NCBI GenBank assembly: GCA_033807695.1
Contig: CM066302.1
Coordinates: forward strand, 2,046,001-2,110,000
Source: Daedaleopsis sinensis
Taxonomy: Eukaryota > Basidiomycota > Agaricomycetes > Polyporales > Polyporaceae
DNA length: 64,000 nucleotides
Direction of reading: 5' to 3'
Part shown: one piece after another, positions 35,831-46,197 of the stretch
Position numbering within the stretch: position 1 is the first letter of the stretch
How the letters are laid out: each line of letters begins with the position of its first letter
Notes under the pieces: generated by a model
The model's database searches: none
Told to the model about the DNA's origin: nothing
What the model saw: the letters and a program-made list of their open reading frames with translations, nothing else
Translations under genes and position numbers: made by a program

Positions 35831-36087
35831 CATGGGGGTGCGGCGTCGACCGCTTGGTTGCGTTTCGTGGGGATGTATATAACGCCGCATAGGGTCGTGT
35901 TGAGAGACTCGGATACCCAAACATGAGGTATAAGTACAGGGTTTAGAACATGACAGAGCAAGAGCACCACGAATGCGGCGGTCGATAGCGGCGGGACAAA
36001 AAGGACATGTTGGCACAGCAAAGCGAGCTTGAGGAGACAGGTTGACACACGAGATTATCAGCTTCAGAGAACGTGGTCAGCAGTAGG
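35831..36087. other. Intergenic between converging genes
   Basis: This is spacer between the SGNH-like gene and the first orphan paralogue. No coding signal is seen. Confidence 0.4.
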
Positions 36088-36471
36088 TCACTGATAGAGC
36101 AACGAATCAAAAACGCACTCCATCCACCATCGCAACTCCCACCACGTCGCCTTGCTGCCCAGTGCTTTCTCCAGCTTCCTTACGTTCTCCTGCGAAGGCC
36201 TATCCTCGAACTCTTTCTTGTCATACTTGAACAACCACAAGATCGGGGCTTCCTCGTCGACTTCCTCGGTGATCAAGATGTTCGAGTACTTCGCGTGCAT
36301 GTTGACATACGCGAACTGGACCCCCAAGTCCGGCATGCCAGTGATTATGCGGCAGTAGTGCACCGCGCTCGCCAAGAGATCGATTTCGGATGGGTTGTCC
36401 ATGTCGGTATATACGGAGCGTGCGAGGTCTTCAAGGACAGTTCCACCGGCATAAATCCCGTAGAAGATCAC
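36088..36471 (-). CDS. Unrecognised small protein, tandem paralogue 1
   Basis: I do not recognise this family. The frame encodes at least 127 residues, with conserved blocks AGGTVLEDLARSVYTDMDNPS, LWLFKYDKKEFEDR, KLEKALGSKATWWEL and a tryptophan-rich end, RWWMECVFDSLLYQ. There is no signal peptide or membrane segment, and the composition is that of a soluble cytosolic protein. No ATG opens the frame: the first codon without a stop upstream is GTG, so an upstream exon probably supplies the start. A paralogue follows at 37149-37604 with about half of the residues identical. Compared with it, the stop here is a TGA where the paralogue has an arginine codon, which removes the last dozen residues. 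The ratio of replacement to silent changes suggests that both were under constraint. Confidence 0.6.
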   Translation of the reverse strand: MIFYGIYAGGTVLEDLARSVYTDMDNPSEIDLLASAVHYCRIITGMPDLGVQFAYVNMHAKYSNILITEEVDEEAPILWLFKYDKKEFEDRPSQENVRKLEKALGSKATWWELRWWMECVFDSLLYQ

Positions 36472-37148
36472 GCCTGCCCTGGCTGCTGCAACGTTGCTGG
36501 GATGCGGCCATGGACGACAGTACTGTCAACCTGTTTCGGACGAGCCGGACTTTGACGAGCCGCTGGTGGTAGACTGGTGCTTTCGGGGAGTTGCTTGTGG
36601 GATGTTTTAGGCGTTGAAGTATCCGAGGACTCGGACGATAAAGTGTGTGGATCGAGCTGCAGGCCTGTCAGTGCATGAACACTTACCCGAGGGATTCATG
36701 AGGCACCTACTGAAAGCGCATGCATTTGAGCTTCGAGAGAAGTATCTGCAGGGTTGTTAATGATCATGAAGGACCTATAGTCAGTCTTGATAGTGTTGTG
36801 TTGTGTCTATGTCTTTGTCGGAGTCGGGGTCAGACCGTCAGAGTTGAGTGCAGAAGCCAAGTCGCGTCGTCGTGGCTCAGCAGGCGTTTACGTACTACGT
36901 GAGCAGACGCGATCACGTGCGTGCTCATGCTGGACGCGTTTCGTCAACTGTGCCCGTTCAACCGTTTTGGTCTCAAACCTCAGTACTCAGTACTAGTGTC
37001 TCTCACATTACTGACTACTGTCGGAGACCGACGATGACTTTGTGAGAGTTACGCCAACTCGAAAAATACAAGGGATAGAACATGATAACAGGACAACTCG
37101 GAATGAACATGATGCACGCACACTGGCAACAAAGCAACGTGTCTTGAG
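36472..37148. other. Spacer between the two orphan paralogues
   Basis: These 0.68 kb may hold the 5' exon and promoter of paralogue 1. A short doubled word, cagtactcagtact, lies near 36,982. No other coding signal is seen. Confidence 0.4.
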
Positions 37149-37604
37149 TTACCAGCTTTCGAAAATATGGTTAGCAATAGGCCGCTGACAGAGCAACGAA
37201 CCAAAAACGTATTCTAACCACCACTTCAACTCCCACCACGTCGCCCTGCTACCCAGCGCCTTCTCCAGCTTCTTCGTATTCTCTTCCAAAAGCCGATTCT
37301 CGAACTCCTCCTTGTCATATTTGAACAAGCACAGGACCGTAACTTGCTCGTCGACAGGTTCGGTGATCATACGGTTCCAGCTCTTCGCGTTCTTGGAGAC
37401 ATACGCAAACTGGAGCGTGACCGGTGCGCCAGCGACTCGTTGGCAGTAGCGTAGCCTGGCCACCAGAAGATCGATATCAGACGGATCGTCCATGTCGGGA
37501 CACACGGAATGGGCAAGGTCTCTCAGGAGACTTCCACCGGCATAGTATAACGCCGCATAGGCTACACACTGGTGGTAATGGACGCAACTTAGACACGTCA
37601 ACAA
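37149..37604 (-). CDS. Unrecognised small protein, tandem paralogue 2
   Basis: This is the longer member of the tandem pair, with up to 151 residues. It shares AGGSLLRDLAHSVCPDMDDPS, LCLFKYDKEEFENR, KLEKALGSRATWWEL and KWWLEYVFGSLLCQ with the upstream copy and then continues with RPIANHIFESW before TAA. The frame again has no ATG at its beginning (the first codon listed is TTG), so the start lies in an unseen upstream exon or the gene is 5'-damaged. Sequence similarity between the copies continues into the 3' flank, so the duplication covered the whole gene. The function is unknown and no domain is recognised. The clustered aromatic and charged residues at the C-terminus are the most conserved part. 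Confidence 0.6.
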   Translation of the reverse strand: MLTCLSCVHYHQCVAYAALYYAGGSLLRDLAHSVCPDMDDPSDIDLLVARLRYCQRVAGAPVTLQFAYVSKNAKSWNRMITEPVDEQVTVLCLFKYDKEEFENRLLEENTKKLEKALGSRATWWELKWWLEYVFGSLLCQRPIANHIFESW

Positions 37605-38199
37605 TCATCGCCCGTTGTCTCGCCGCAGGAACATGTGCGAACTTCCACTTCCCCTCGGAGGGCAGTTGAGCACAATGGGAAGGGCTGCCTGCTATTATAG
37701 GGCTCGAAGCCATCCGAGCTCTAAAATCTGGGCCCCTCGAATACGTAGCTGTATGTTGGAGAAGTTTACGCATTTTGAGGCAATCTCATCATGATCGTGA
37801 CTATTTCCAAGAAATGATACTCATCGACGTTGGATAGGCGAAAAAGCCAGAGCCACGCACCAAAACAAGAAATACACGAAACCTAACACAAGACATTGCG
37901 TGAACACGCTCAGAATGACAGCAATAGCAAGTACTCATCGTGGCGAGGATCTGCTAGACAATTGATGACACCGATTGCAGAGCCGTTAAGGACACTGACC
38001 ACTTCCCGAATGTTCATAACACACGAAGCAAAGTGTGCGTTTTGGTTGCTTCACATAGCATATGGGCAGTATATATGGGGTGTGCGGCTGGGCGTATGTG
38101 GGCATGGCATGCATAATACAACGGACGAACCTCCCTTCCTCCTCAAGCGCCATGGCCCCAGGGGAATCATCACGAGCGACGTAGATAGCGGAGAATGAT
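37605..38199. other. Intergenic, no gene recognised
   Basis: These 0.6 kb lie between the second orphan paralogue and the 3' end of RPL31. They should hold the paralogue promoter or 5' exon. No supported frame is seen. Confidence 0.5.
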
Positions 38200-38936
38200 T
38201 TACTCTGCGTCTACAACAACGGTCTCGAGGCCCTGAAGAAGCCGAAGATGAGATAAGCTCTTACATGACGTTCAAACGGAATGCATACCTTGAAGGACTC
38301 GACGGGGACGTAGGTCGCGTAGGTGAACAGCTTCTCCTTCGCGTTCTCCTCGTCGTTACGCTTCCCTACAATCCGATACATCCACCGTCAGTCACGACTG
38401 CATCACGACATACTGGCTCCGTCACGGATGTGGCCGTCGCCGAGTGACAGGAGCGGGGCAACGGGGATAAGGTGGACATGAACTACGCACGCTCAAGCTT
38501 CACGCGTATCCGGTGAGGTACGGACTTGATGCCCCGTGCCCAGAGAGCCTGGTTGAGTTTAGGGTCGAGGCGGATGTCTGAGGTGCCCATCGCCTTCTGC
38601 GCGAAATCGACGACAGACTTGACGGCCCAGGGAGCACGCTTCTTGAAGGAGCGGCCGTGGACACGCTTGTGGAGGTGGATGGTGTATTCGCGGGTCACGA
38701 CATCCTGGAGGGCCGAGCGCGTCTTGCCGCTCTATGCAGTGGAAGAGAGTGTTGTGGAAGTGTACGATCAAAGAGTGGTTGGAGGATGGGGACGGAGGAG
38801 GGTAGAAGATGAGGACAATGTCTTGGGGTACTGATAGCTTCAAACATACCTTTTTGTTGGTCTTAGTTGCGGGGGCCTAGAGCAGAGGTGAGCAACAAAT
38901 ACGGCAAGTACGACAGAGAGAACAGCGACGGACCAT
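38200..38936 (-). CDS. RPL31: Ribosomal protein L31 (eL31)
   Basis: This is a structural protein of the cytosolic 60S subunit, near the peptide exit tunnel. Exons 38936-38934, 38876-38850, 38731-38491, 38365-38289 and 38232-38200 splice to 126 residues. The first coding exon is only the ATG. The intron that follows uses GTCCGT as donor and CTCTAG as acceptor and leads to APATKTNKK. Then come [75 protein letters not shown] and [12 protein letters not shown]. The fit to eL31 is complete. Intron-rich ribosomal protein genes with a tiny first exon are usual in basidiomycetes. The promoter region is shared with the divergent CFEM gene. Confidence 0.96.
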
Positions 38937-39604
38937 GGCTTGAGGATGTCGGAGTCAGTGAGCTTGAGATTTGGTGATCGACACAACTTGCGAGCGGCGA
39001 GCGGGGCCCTTTGGTGTTGTTTGTGCACGGTGGCGGAGAGAATAAGGTTCTGTGGCTTGCGGGTGCTAGCTAGTTCTTCCGGCAGTGGCCGGCTCACTGT
39101 GGGCGTCCGTGGGAAGCGGGTGTGTGCCTGAAACTGGAAAGGGCAGGCGTTGTTTGGGGAGCTTTGGGTTCGTCGCGGCCGACAATGGACATCCCTTTCA
39201 AGCACACGCCCCGCTCGAACATCCTTTGTGCTCTCTACGGCTGCAATTGTTCGCGCACTCAGCGTACAACAACGCCCGCTCTCGGCGTGAATAGCGGACG
39301 TACGCGGCAAGCGACGTTCCCAACAGGAGCGACCAAGAGATCAGGAACGGCTAGGGCACGAGAAGCGGGGCCGTCCGCGTGCGCGAGAGTGAACGCGTCC
39401 CGTCCTTTTGGACGTTTGTTTGTTCGCCCCGTCTCCCACAATGGTCCATTTCATCCTTTGGGAACCTCTCCCGATGGCTATAAAGACCTCTTGCTCCCCC
39501 GAGCGGTCCATACCAACTCACTCCAGAGTTAGCTCTTTCTCCCGCCCTCCCGCCCACTCCCGCCTTTGTCCTCGCGACCCCCACTCCGCCCGCACTTAAA
39601 CACG
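38937..39604. promoter_or_regulatory. Shared upstream region of RPL31 and the CFEM gene
   Basis: This 668 bp divergent interval carries both promoters. A TATA box, TATAAA, lies at 39479-39484, about 120 bp before the CFEM start codon, and is followed by a pyrimidine-rich CT tract that runs to the ATG. This is a common arrangement for highly expressed fungal genes. Confidence 0.7.
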
Positions 39605-40211
39605 ATGCGCTTCTTCGCCGTCCTCGCTCTTACTTCCGTCGCGTCCGCCGCGTACACTTCGCTCATCCGCCGACAGTCGTTCCCAGGTACATCCTTTCCA
39701 GTCTGTTCATCCTACATTTGAAGCGCTTACGTATACGCTCTGCAGACTGCTCCACCCCCTGTCTCATGAATGCAGATTTTGGCTCCTGCGACCCCTCCGA
39801 CGACGGCTGCCTCTGCAACAGCCAAGCCTTCGTCAACTCCGTCACCTCATGTATTGAGAAGGCCTGCCAGGGCGACAACCTTAAGAACGCCGAGGCCGCC
39901 GCACAGGCTCTCTGCGCCGCTGTTGTGCGTATCTCTACCCACCCCCGCAGTTTGGATCGTCCATACTCATTTGATATACCTAGGGTGTCACACTGACCTC
40001 CACCCCCGCGGCAACCTCCACCGCCCCGACCAGCACGAGCGGGTCCGCTCCCACAAGCACCTCTCCCGCAAGCACCGGCGCCCCAGCCGGCACCGACAGC
40101 ACCTCTGCCCCCGCGTCAAGCCAGACCGCGCCCGGCAACGGTGCTGCGTCGCACGGCGCCAGCGCCCTCGTCGCGCTCGCCGCCGTCGGCGCTGCTGCGC
40201 TCATCCTTTAG
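39605..40211 (+). CDS. CFEM-domain GPI-anchored surface protein
   Basis: Exons 39605-39686, 39746-39924 and 39984-40211 splice to 162 residues. The signal peptide MRFFAVLALTSVASAAY is followed by a CFEM-like domain with eight cysteines: DCSTPCLMNA, GSCDPSDDGCLCNSQAFV, SCIEKACQG and AAQALCAAV. The third part is a Ser/Thr/Pro-rich stalk, probably O-mannosylated, and ends in GASALVALAAVGAAALIL, a GPI-attachment tail. CFEM proteins sit on the plasma membrane or wall and take part in heme or iron capture, or in surface sensing. The aspartate of DDGCLC, important for heme in some members, is present. A TATA box and a CT-rich leader suggest strong expression. Confidence 0.93.
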
Positions 40212-40769
40212 AGTCCGCTCCCGTTCCCGTTCCCCTCCACCCGCGCCCGGTACGCGGGATAGAGGACACCATGCCCGCCCGGTGCTAGCGTCGGGCCCGC
40301 CCTCACGTTCTTTGCTGAACTCTGGCTCCCGCTAAGCTTACAGTTCGCTAACATACCACCCCGCACGTACTTACACATACCGCCCGCCCCTCATAACTTG
40401 GTTACCCCCGGTCGCATCTTTCGGTTCGCTTTCGGTATCGTCGTTGTATCTATCACCTTCTCGCTGGCTCGTTGTGTAGCATCCTTCGTCTTCGCTCGCA
40501 ATACCATTCTCTGCTGCTCGAAACGTTCATGCTGAGTTTCGACAACTTGAACAACTCAATGTGGTGAGCTGTACTCGTGACCGTCCAATGAGGATCGCTT
40601 GTACAGGCGGCGGGGAAAACACCCTCGTCACCAAGGACATCGGGCGCAACGCTGATCAAAGTTCTAGCCTTAGAAGTGCAAGGAGGGCTCGACTTCCTCT
40701 CGCTGTCCACGCTTCCCCGGGAGACAATCGCCAGCCCGTAAGCCGCAGCCTGAAATGCGAATGTCAGGA
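40212..40769. other. Intergenic, with weak NIPA-like debris at its end
   Basis: The first 250 bp are pyrimidine-rich and are probably the CFEM 3' untranslated region. Towards 40,650-40,769 the minus strand has a short frame whose words resemble the NIPA remnant at 47.5 kb (TSKARTL against LSTKAISTL), but it is too degraded for a firm call. Confidence 0.35.
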
Positions 40770-42486
40770 AGGAGCCGGAAGGAGTCGGCGGACTATTAGC
40801 ACTCTGAGTTCCCCGGGCCTCCAAGCTTCCAGATAGCGATTCATGGGCGATGACGGTATCAGAAATCTCGAACTTTAACAGGGACTGAGCGCAGAGCGTT
40901 GAGCTCAGGGAAAGGTACGTATACCGTGTCCGCGCGGCCACCGTCGCCGGGTGCTTCCGCTTCTTGACTCGCGCGCTGCCCTGGCCCCTGGCCATGGACG
41001 AGCTGCGTTGCTCAGCTGACCACTCGGAGACTGGAGTACGTAGCCAAACCACCTCGCTCCTTCCCTTTGCGCCTAGCCTCTGCGGCCTCACCCGGGCAAT
41101 CCCCGCGCGCCATGCAGATGAGTGAGAGGACGGACGACTCACGAGCCGCAAGATTCACGCGAGGCACTACGCCCGGGTGCATGCGCAGTAATTGGGGGAA
41201 CAACAGCAGGCACCCGGGAGGCCTACATGGGCACCGTTGGGCAGTTCGAAGCCATAAGCTTGGGCTGCACGCGCGGCCTTAGCAAGGTTACGCCGCGCGG
41301 GGGTATGCGCGCATACGTATACTTACGTAGCCGATGTATGGACGCATATGCTCGGGGAGCGACTGGCGGGTGCTGGGGAATCCTGGGTGACAGGGTGCGA
41401 GCTGAGCAGTGAAAAGCTTGGGTCTTGCGAAAGGACTTACGGCATACATTCCGGAGAGGAAGCCTGATCAGAGGCCTGCAGAGGGATCCGTCGACATGTG
41501 AACGTGAACGCTGTGAACAGGCGTCGTTCATCCTCCATGATTTAAGAGATACTCACTCTTTCTTGCTCGTGCATACACTGACTCTCCCAAGGATGCCATG
41601 GTCACTCGGAGCTGTCGACTCCAAGCATATCTGAGCGGCCTATAGGATGCTGCCGAGAATGCCGCGGCGACAGAACGAGACTTCGCGGAGAGGAGGGTTG
41701 CGAGTTTCGAAGGACGAGCAGTTTTCGCGGTGCTTCGCTGTCGGTGCCATGGAGCGCGGCCGATTGCTATCATCGGCTTCCTCTGCTCCCACCTTTGAAG
41801 GTTAAGGGACCTGAGGAATCTTCGACCGCAGGGAGATGACATGCATCACGACCGGACATTCCATGGACGGAGCTGCTGCCACCACATCGTAGATTCAAGA
41901 ACACAACTTGAAAGGTTTACCGGAAGACAAAGACACATAATGCGACGGCGTTTTTCTGCGATGGTGGATGAGGTGGTCTGGCGGTCCTGGTTGTGGGTTC
42001 TGTGGGATGGAATTAGCTGCTATGGGTATCGAGGAGTTTGTGAGATGCGTATCGGCCAGACCCAATATTGTGACGCCGACATGCCCACCCTTAGAAGTTA
42101 GCAGATTAGCGCTAGTGGCATCATCAAGTACCGCTTTCAGCAAAACCGCGACACGCCCAGGTCGATGGAGCCACCCTCTGGGGAGAGATGTTCGAGTACA
42201 ATAGAAAAAGCAACTATGCCAGTGAAGGACACGGGAGTGGTAGATACTAGAATCGTGCACATGCCTGCGCATCGTCATCGTTCCTAGAAGTTCGTTTGGT
42301 AGAGTGGTGAACATCGATACCAAGACTAGATCCAGCTTCCTGAGCAGTATGGCAACTACCAATCGAACCACAAGTCAGCTCCAGGAGAGACGGAGAGGCC
42401 GGGAAGACAGCACATCCCCTTGCATAACGGCGTATCTACCTCGCCTCGAACCTGCGATCGATGATGATCAGCGCGCAGGAGGCGGA
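40770..42486. repeat. Direct duplication, copy 1
   Basis: This segment matches copy 2 at 47,570-49,256 in the same orientation, with many substitutions and small gaps. Clear shared words are ggagtcggcgga at its left end, ccaccgtcgccgg at 40,938, cttagcaaggttacgccgcg at 41,278, acgtgaacgctgtgaacagg at 41,502, tcgaaggacgagcagttttc at 41,707 and gcatcacgaccggacattcc at 41,843. The last shared word, cagcgcgcaggaggcggact at 42,470, matches the last codons of the four-helix protein gene next to copy 2. No intact gene is found inside. Confidence 0.85.
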
Positions 42487-42736
42487 CTGCAGCCTACGTG
42501 GACGCCTCTCCGAGCCCTCGTTCTGACTCGATGCGAGAGGAGGCCGCGGCGCTAGCACTGACCAGCACACGACTCTCCACGTTCGACACGCGCTGATATC
42601 GATGCTGCATACAACAACTCGCACACCCATCCTCATATGTTACGGCATCCGCCTTAGCGTTCTAATCTTACACAGAGTGAGTGGGGAGTGGTGCTGGGAA
42701 TGTTGATACATATGTCGTCGCCTGCAGCCACAAGCC

Positions 42737-45343
42737 TCAGGCATCCCGCTCAGCCTCGGTCATCTTGACCCAGAGACCACCCTGCGACAGTGTGTCAGCG
42801 TCTCAACGCACTCGCCGTCGACTCCGAGATCAGAACTACTCACCTCGACATACAGCGTCAGAAGCGCCTTCGGAATAACCTGCTCCCTCCCCTTCTGCCC
42901 CTCCGCCCCGGCCCATTCGGCGGGTGCCCGCGCCTCCGGGGGCTGCGCAGACAGGTCCATCTCCATGTGCGAGAAGTTCTGCAGCAGGCGGATCAGGAAG
43001 AACGAGATCTCGTTGTACGCGAACTGGGGCAACCGCACGCGTCCGAGTCAGCGTCCGCGCAGACGAGTTAAGAGCCGACTGCCGTACCTGCTGTCCGAGG
43101 CAGATGCGCGGGCCCGCGTTGAATGGGAGGAAGATGAAAGGGTTCGCGGTGAAGTACTTGTTCAGCCGCTCGTCGATGAACCTGTCCGGGTCAAAGTCCA
43201 ACGCTGGCAGGGTTGTGAGGACTCTGTACTCAGCCGGAAACCGCTTTCCACGGGCGCGACTCACCATCAGGGCCCCAGTAGTCCTTGCGACGGTGCATCA
43301 AGAACACCGAATACGCAAGGCTATGTGTGCACGTCATGAGCGCAAAACTTGAATTTAGAACCTGGCGGATACTCACCCAACTTTCTCTGGGATGAAGACG
43401 GGGGGCTGCGTCGGGTCTGGGTTGGGTATGGTGGTATCACAGCTCGCAAAGCTGTAGTGTGCTTAGCCCCGCATGGCCCTATGTAGATTGGAAGGTTACT
43501 TACCGAAGATTGAATGGTCTTGATGCGTCCCAAATTGTCAGTACTTCGTACAATCGTTTGAAGTCATATGCATCACGCACACGACAGGATATAGACGTAG
43601 GGTTTCTGTCCACGAACCCATCATACGTTAGTGACGGAGAGAAGGCACGCAGGTATCTTCGGTGACCTACCGTTGATGACTGCTCGAAGATACTTCATCG
43701 TCCGGATGTCCTCGAAATTAGGCATCTGCGTGGGCCCGACCTTGTCCAGGACCTCCGCTCGCAACCGCTTGAACACCTCCGGATACATACACAGCATATA
43801 AACAGCGAACGTGAGTGTCGCCGCCGTCTAACAAGCAAGCAACGCATCAGTTTGACTTCAAGGTGAGAGCGGCACCATACCCACCGTATCCCTCCCAGCG
43901 AATATGATGTTCAAGCTTTCGTCATGGAGCATGGCCGGATCTGCGGCTCAGGAATCAGCACATCACTCGAACACCCCGAAGCCAAACCGCGCCACGCACC
44001 GTCCGTGAACCTGACCAGATGGTCCAACAGCGTCTCGGGCTCCCCCTCCTCAAGCTCCTCTCCCGCCGTGTGCTTGTTCTTCCGCACCGCCTCCTCGAGG
44101 ATTGGCCGTATGTACGCGTCGACGACCTCCATGTGCTCCGCGGCCGCGTCCCGCACGATCTCCCGCAGCTTCCACGTCCAGCTCAGGCGAAGGCGCATCG
44201 CGAGCACGCGCTGCGCCCCCACGAACGCCTCCGCGAAGCGCTCCGCCGCTCCCGGCCCTGCCACCCCGTCGTCGTCGTTGCCCGGGGCGTAGCGGGCGTT
44301 GTGCGCGTACGGCAGGTCGGGCTGGAGGCTGTGCACGCAGCGGCCGAAGAGGAAGTCGGTCGCGCTGTCGAGCGTGAAGCGCGCGACGAGGTCCTGGAAG
44401 TCGAGCGCGTGCCCGCGCGCGAAGCGCGCCTTCATTTTGCGGAGCGCGAGCTCCGCGTGGCGGTCGAACATCTCGAAGTGCGAGATGCGGTCCCGGCTGA
44501 AGTACGGGCGCGTCATCGACCGGTGGAACCTGCAGCGGGGACAGTGACAGTGCTAGTGAGATGGCGCGCTCGTCGACGTATGGGCAGGAGGGCAGGAGGA
44601 TGGGGGGCTTACTTCCACAGCTCGCCGTCGGCGTTGAACACGCCTGTCCCGAGCACGCTGTCGAGGATCTCGTGGAGCCCTTCACCTGGGCACAAATCAG
44701 TCAGCGGATCCTGCGCACACGGCGGAGGGAGGCCACGCACCCTTTTCAAACTTAGCAAAATCCGTCGCGAGCGCGGTCTGCGGAAAGCCGTACATCAATG
44801 ATCGATCACTGCGTGTGCGCCAGCGTGCGGAGAGCAGCCCACCTTGATCACGTTGGCGTCCGTGGTGAGGTAGATCGAGCCCCAGAGCAAGGACACCGAG
44901 TGCAGACCCCCGAGCTCGTCGATCCTGTCCCACATCCCCTCTCCTACAATCGCAAGCAAACAAGTGTCAGCGCATCGCGGCGGACTCGCCCTCCCCCACA
45001 GTCAACGACAGAGGCACGCACCAGGATACCCGCGAGGTAGCGCCGCGAGCGACCGCTTCAAAATGTCCGTGTTCCCGACCGCCTCCCCGTCCCAGCGCGG
45101 GGGCAGCACCGCGCCCATGCGCGCGGCGCGCCGCCGGATGCTCCACGCGCGGAACGCGACGCGGGCGGCCCCCGCGGCGGGCATGCTGAGCAGCGCCGCG
45201 AGCGCGACCGGGAGGGAGAGCGCGCGGAGGGAGAGCGCGCGTGCGGCGAGGAGGACGGCGGCGGCGAGGAGGAGGGCCGCGCCGAGCTGCTGGAGAAGGA
45301 AGGGGAGCCCGGGGGGCAGTCTGCGGTTGGGTGCGTATGCCAT
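42737..45343 (-). CDS. Cytochrome P450, CYP63-like
   Basis: This is a membrane-bound monooxygenase with many introns. ATG 45343 begins [15 protein letters not shown], with two hydrophobic segments in the first 60 residues, typical for CYP63 relatives. In order follow [77 protein letters not shown], the helix I motif [13 protein letters not shown] across an intron, [21 protein letters not shown] (the ExxR site), and the heme loop [15 protein letters not shown]. The end is [14 protein letters not shown], with TGA at 42737-42739. All signature residues are intact. CYP63 enzymes from white-rot fungi oxidise alkanes, fatty acids and xenobiotics; the substrate here is not predictable. It lies between two copies of a long direct repeat. 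Confidence 0.9.
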
Positions 45344-46197
45344 GGCCCCTGCGTTGCTGATGCTATTACTATTACTATTACTATTGCACTGTGGGTAGGG
45401 ATGATGGGGCTCGGTGAGGGTGCAGTCGACTCTCAGAGAGTGGTTGAGGACTTACAAGTTGAACGTTGAACCTCTGGAGGTGCACTTGTCAACGAGGAGG
45501 AGGCCTAGGAGTTTGCGTCTGACTAGGCTTGCGGGGGGGCAACAGAGATTTGTGCACGAGTACCTGGTGGGCTTCCACTTATATTCCTGGACACGATCAA
45601 AGTGTACAGGTTTTGAAAACAAGAAAATCAAGTCCACTTCACGTGACTTTTGGCACCGCGACCCCTGGCAGTGGCACCCCATAGACGGAAGGCATTCCCC
45701 GCGACGACATAAAGGCGAAGGTATTTCCGAGTCCTGTATGACGGACTGTTCGAGAGGAACTGGAAGACCATTGCAATGAGCCCAGGTATGTAGGAGCGGG
45801 AGTCGAGGGAAGTTCGGCGGCGCCGCTGGCCGAGGGCTGGCAAAGCCTGCCTTCGAACTTCCCGAATTTCAAGTTACTAGTTATGTGACTAGAATTCATA
45901 GCGGACCAATCGTGTCCAGGTCTGCCCGGAGGGCCCTACGTATGCATATATGTATGTGGATAGATCATAGTTCCGACTCGATGCTGTTCGCTAATAGCAA
46001 TAAGCACCATGTCAAGGAACAACTGAGGAACAGGACGCTGAACGAGCCCGATGTTGGCCGAGTCGCTTGGAGGAGGAGATGGGTAGGTTCAGTAGCCGCA
46101 TCACGGCGAAACCCGGGCGAGGTCCGGGTGGTGCACGATTAGGCGTCACGGTCTAAGTATTGTCAGGCTGAGGATATGGTTAGAGATGCAGTACGTG
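45344..46197. other. Intergenic, no gene recognised
   Basis: This is the upstream region of the P450 and the 3' flank of the NIPA remnant. It contains an (ATT/ACT) microsatellite at 45,363-45,384 and an imperfect inverted word pair, gggaagttcg and cgaacttccc, near 45,808-45,868. Confidence 0.5.
45363..45384. repeat. ATTACT microsatellite
   Basis: This is a short run of ctattactattactattactatt, 20-40 bp upstream of the P450 start codon on the other strand. Confidence 0.85.

Noticed and set aside
37149..37604. Orphan pair as tandem copies of the retrotransposon type
   Set aside because: There are no terminal repeats or polyA tracts and only two adjacent copies, so local tandem gene duplication is simpler.
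40453..41151. 232-residue minus-strand frame as a separate gene
   Set aside because: It crosses the border of the duplicated segment, the other copy does not keep the frame, and only faint NIPA-like words are present.
44019..44801. 260-residue frame on the plus strand
   Set aside because: It is antisense to P450 exons whose motifs are intact on the minus strand.
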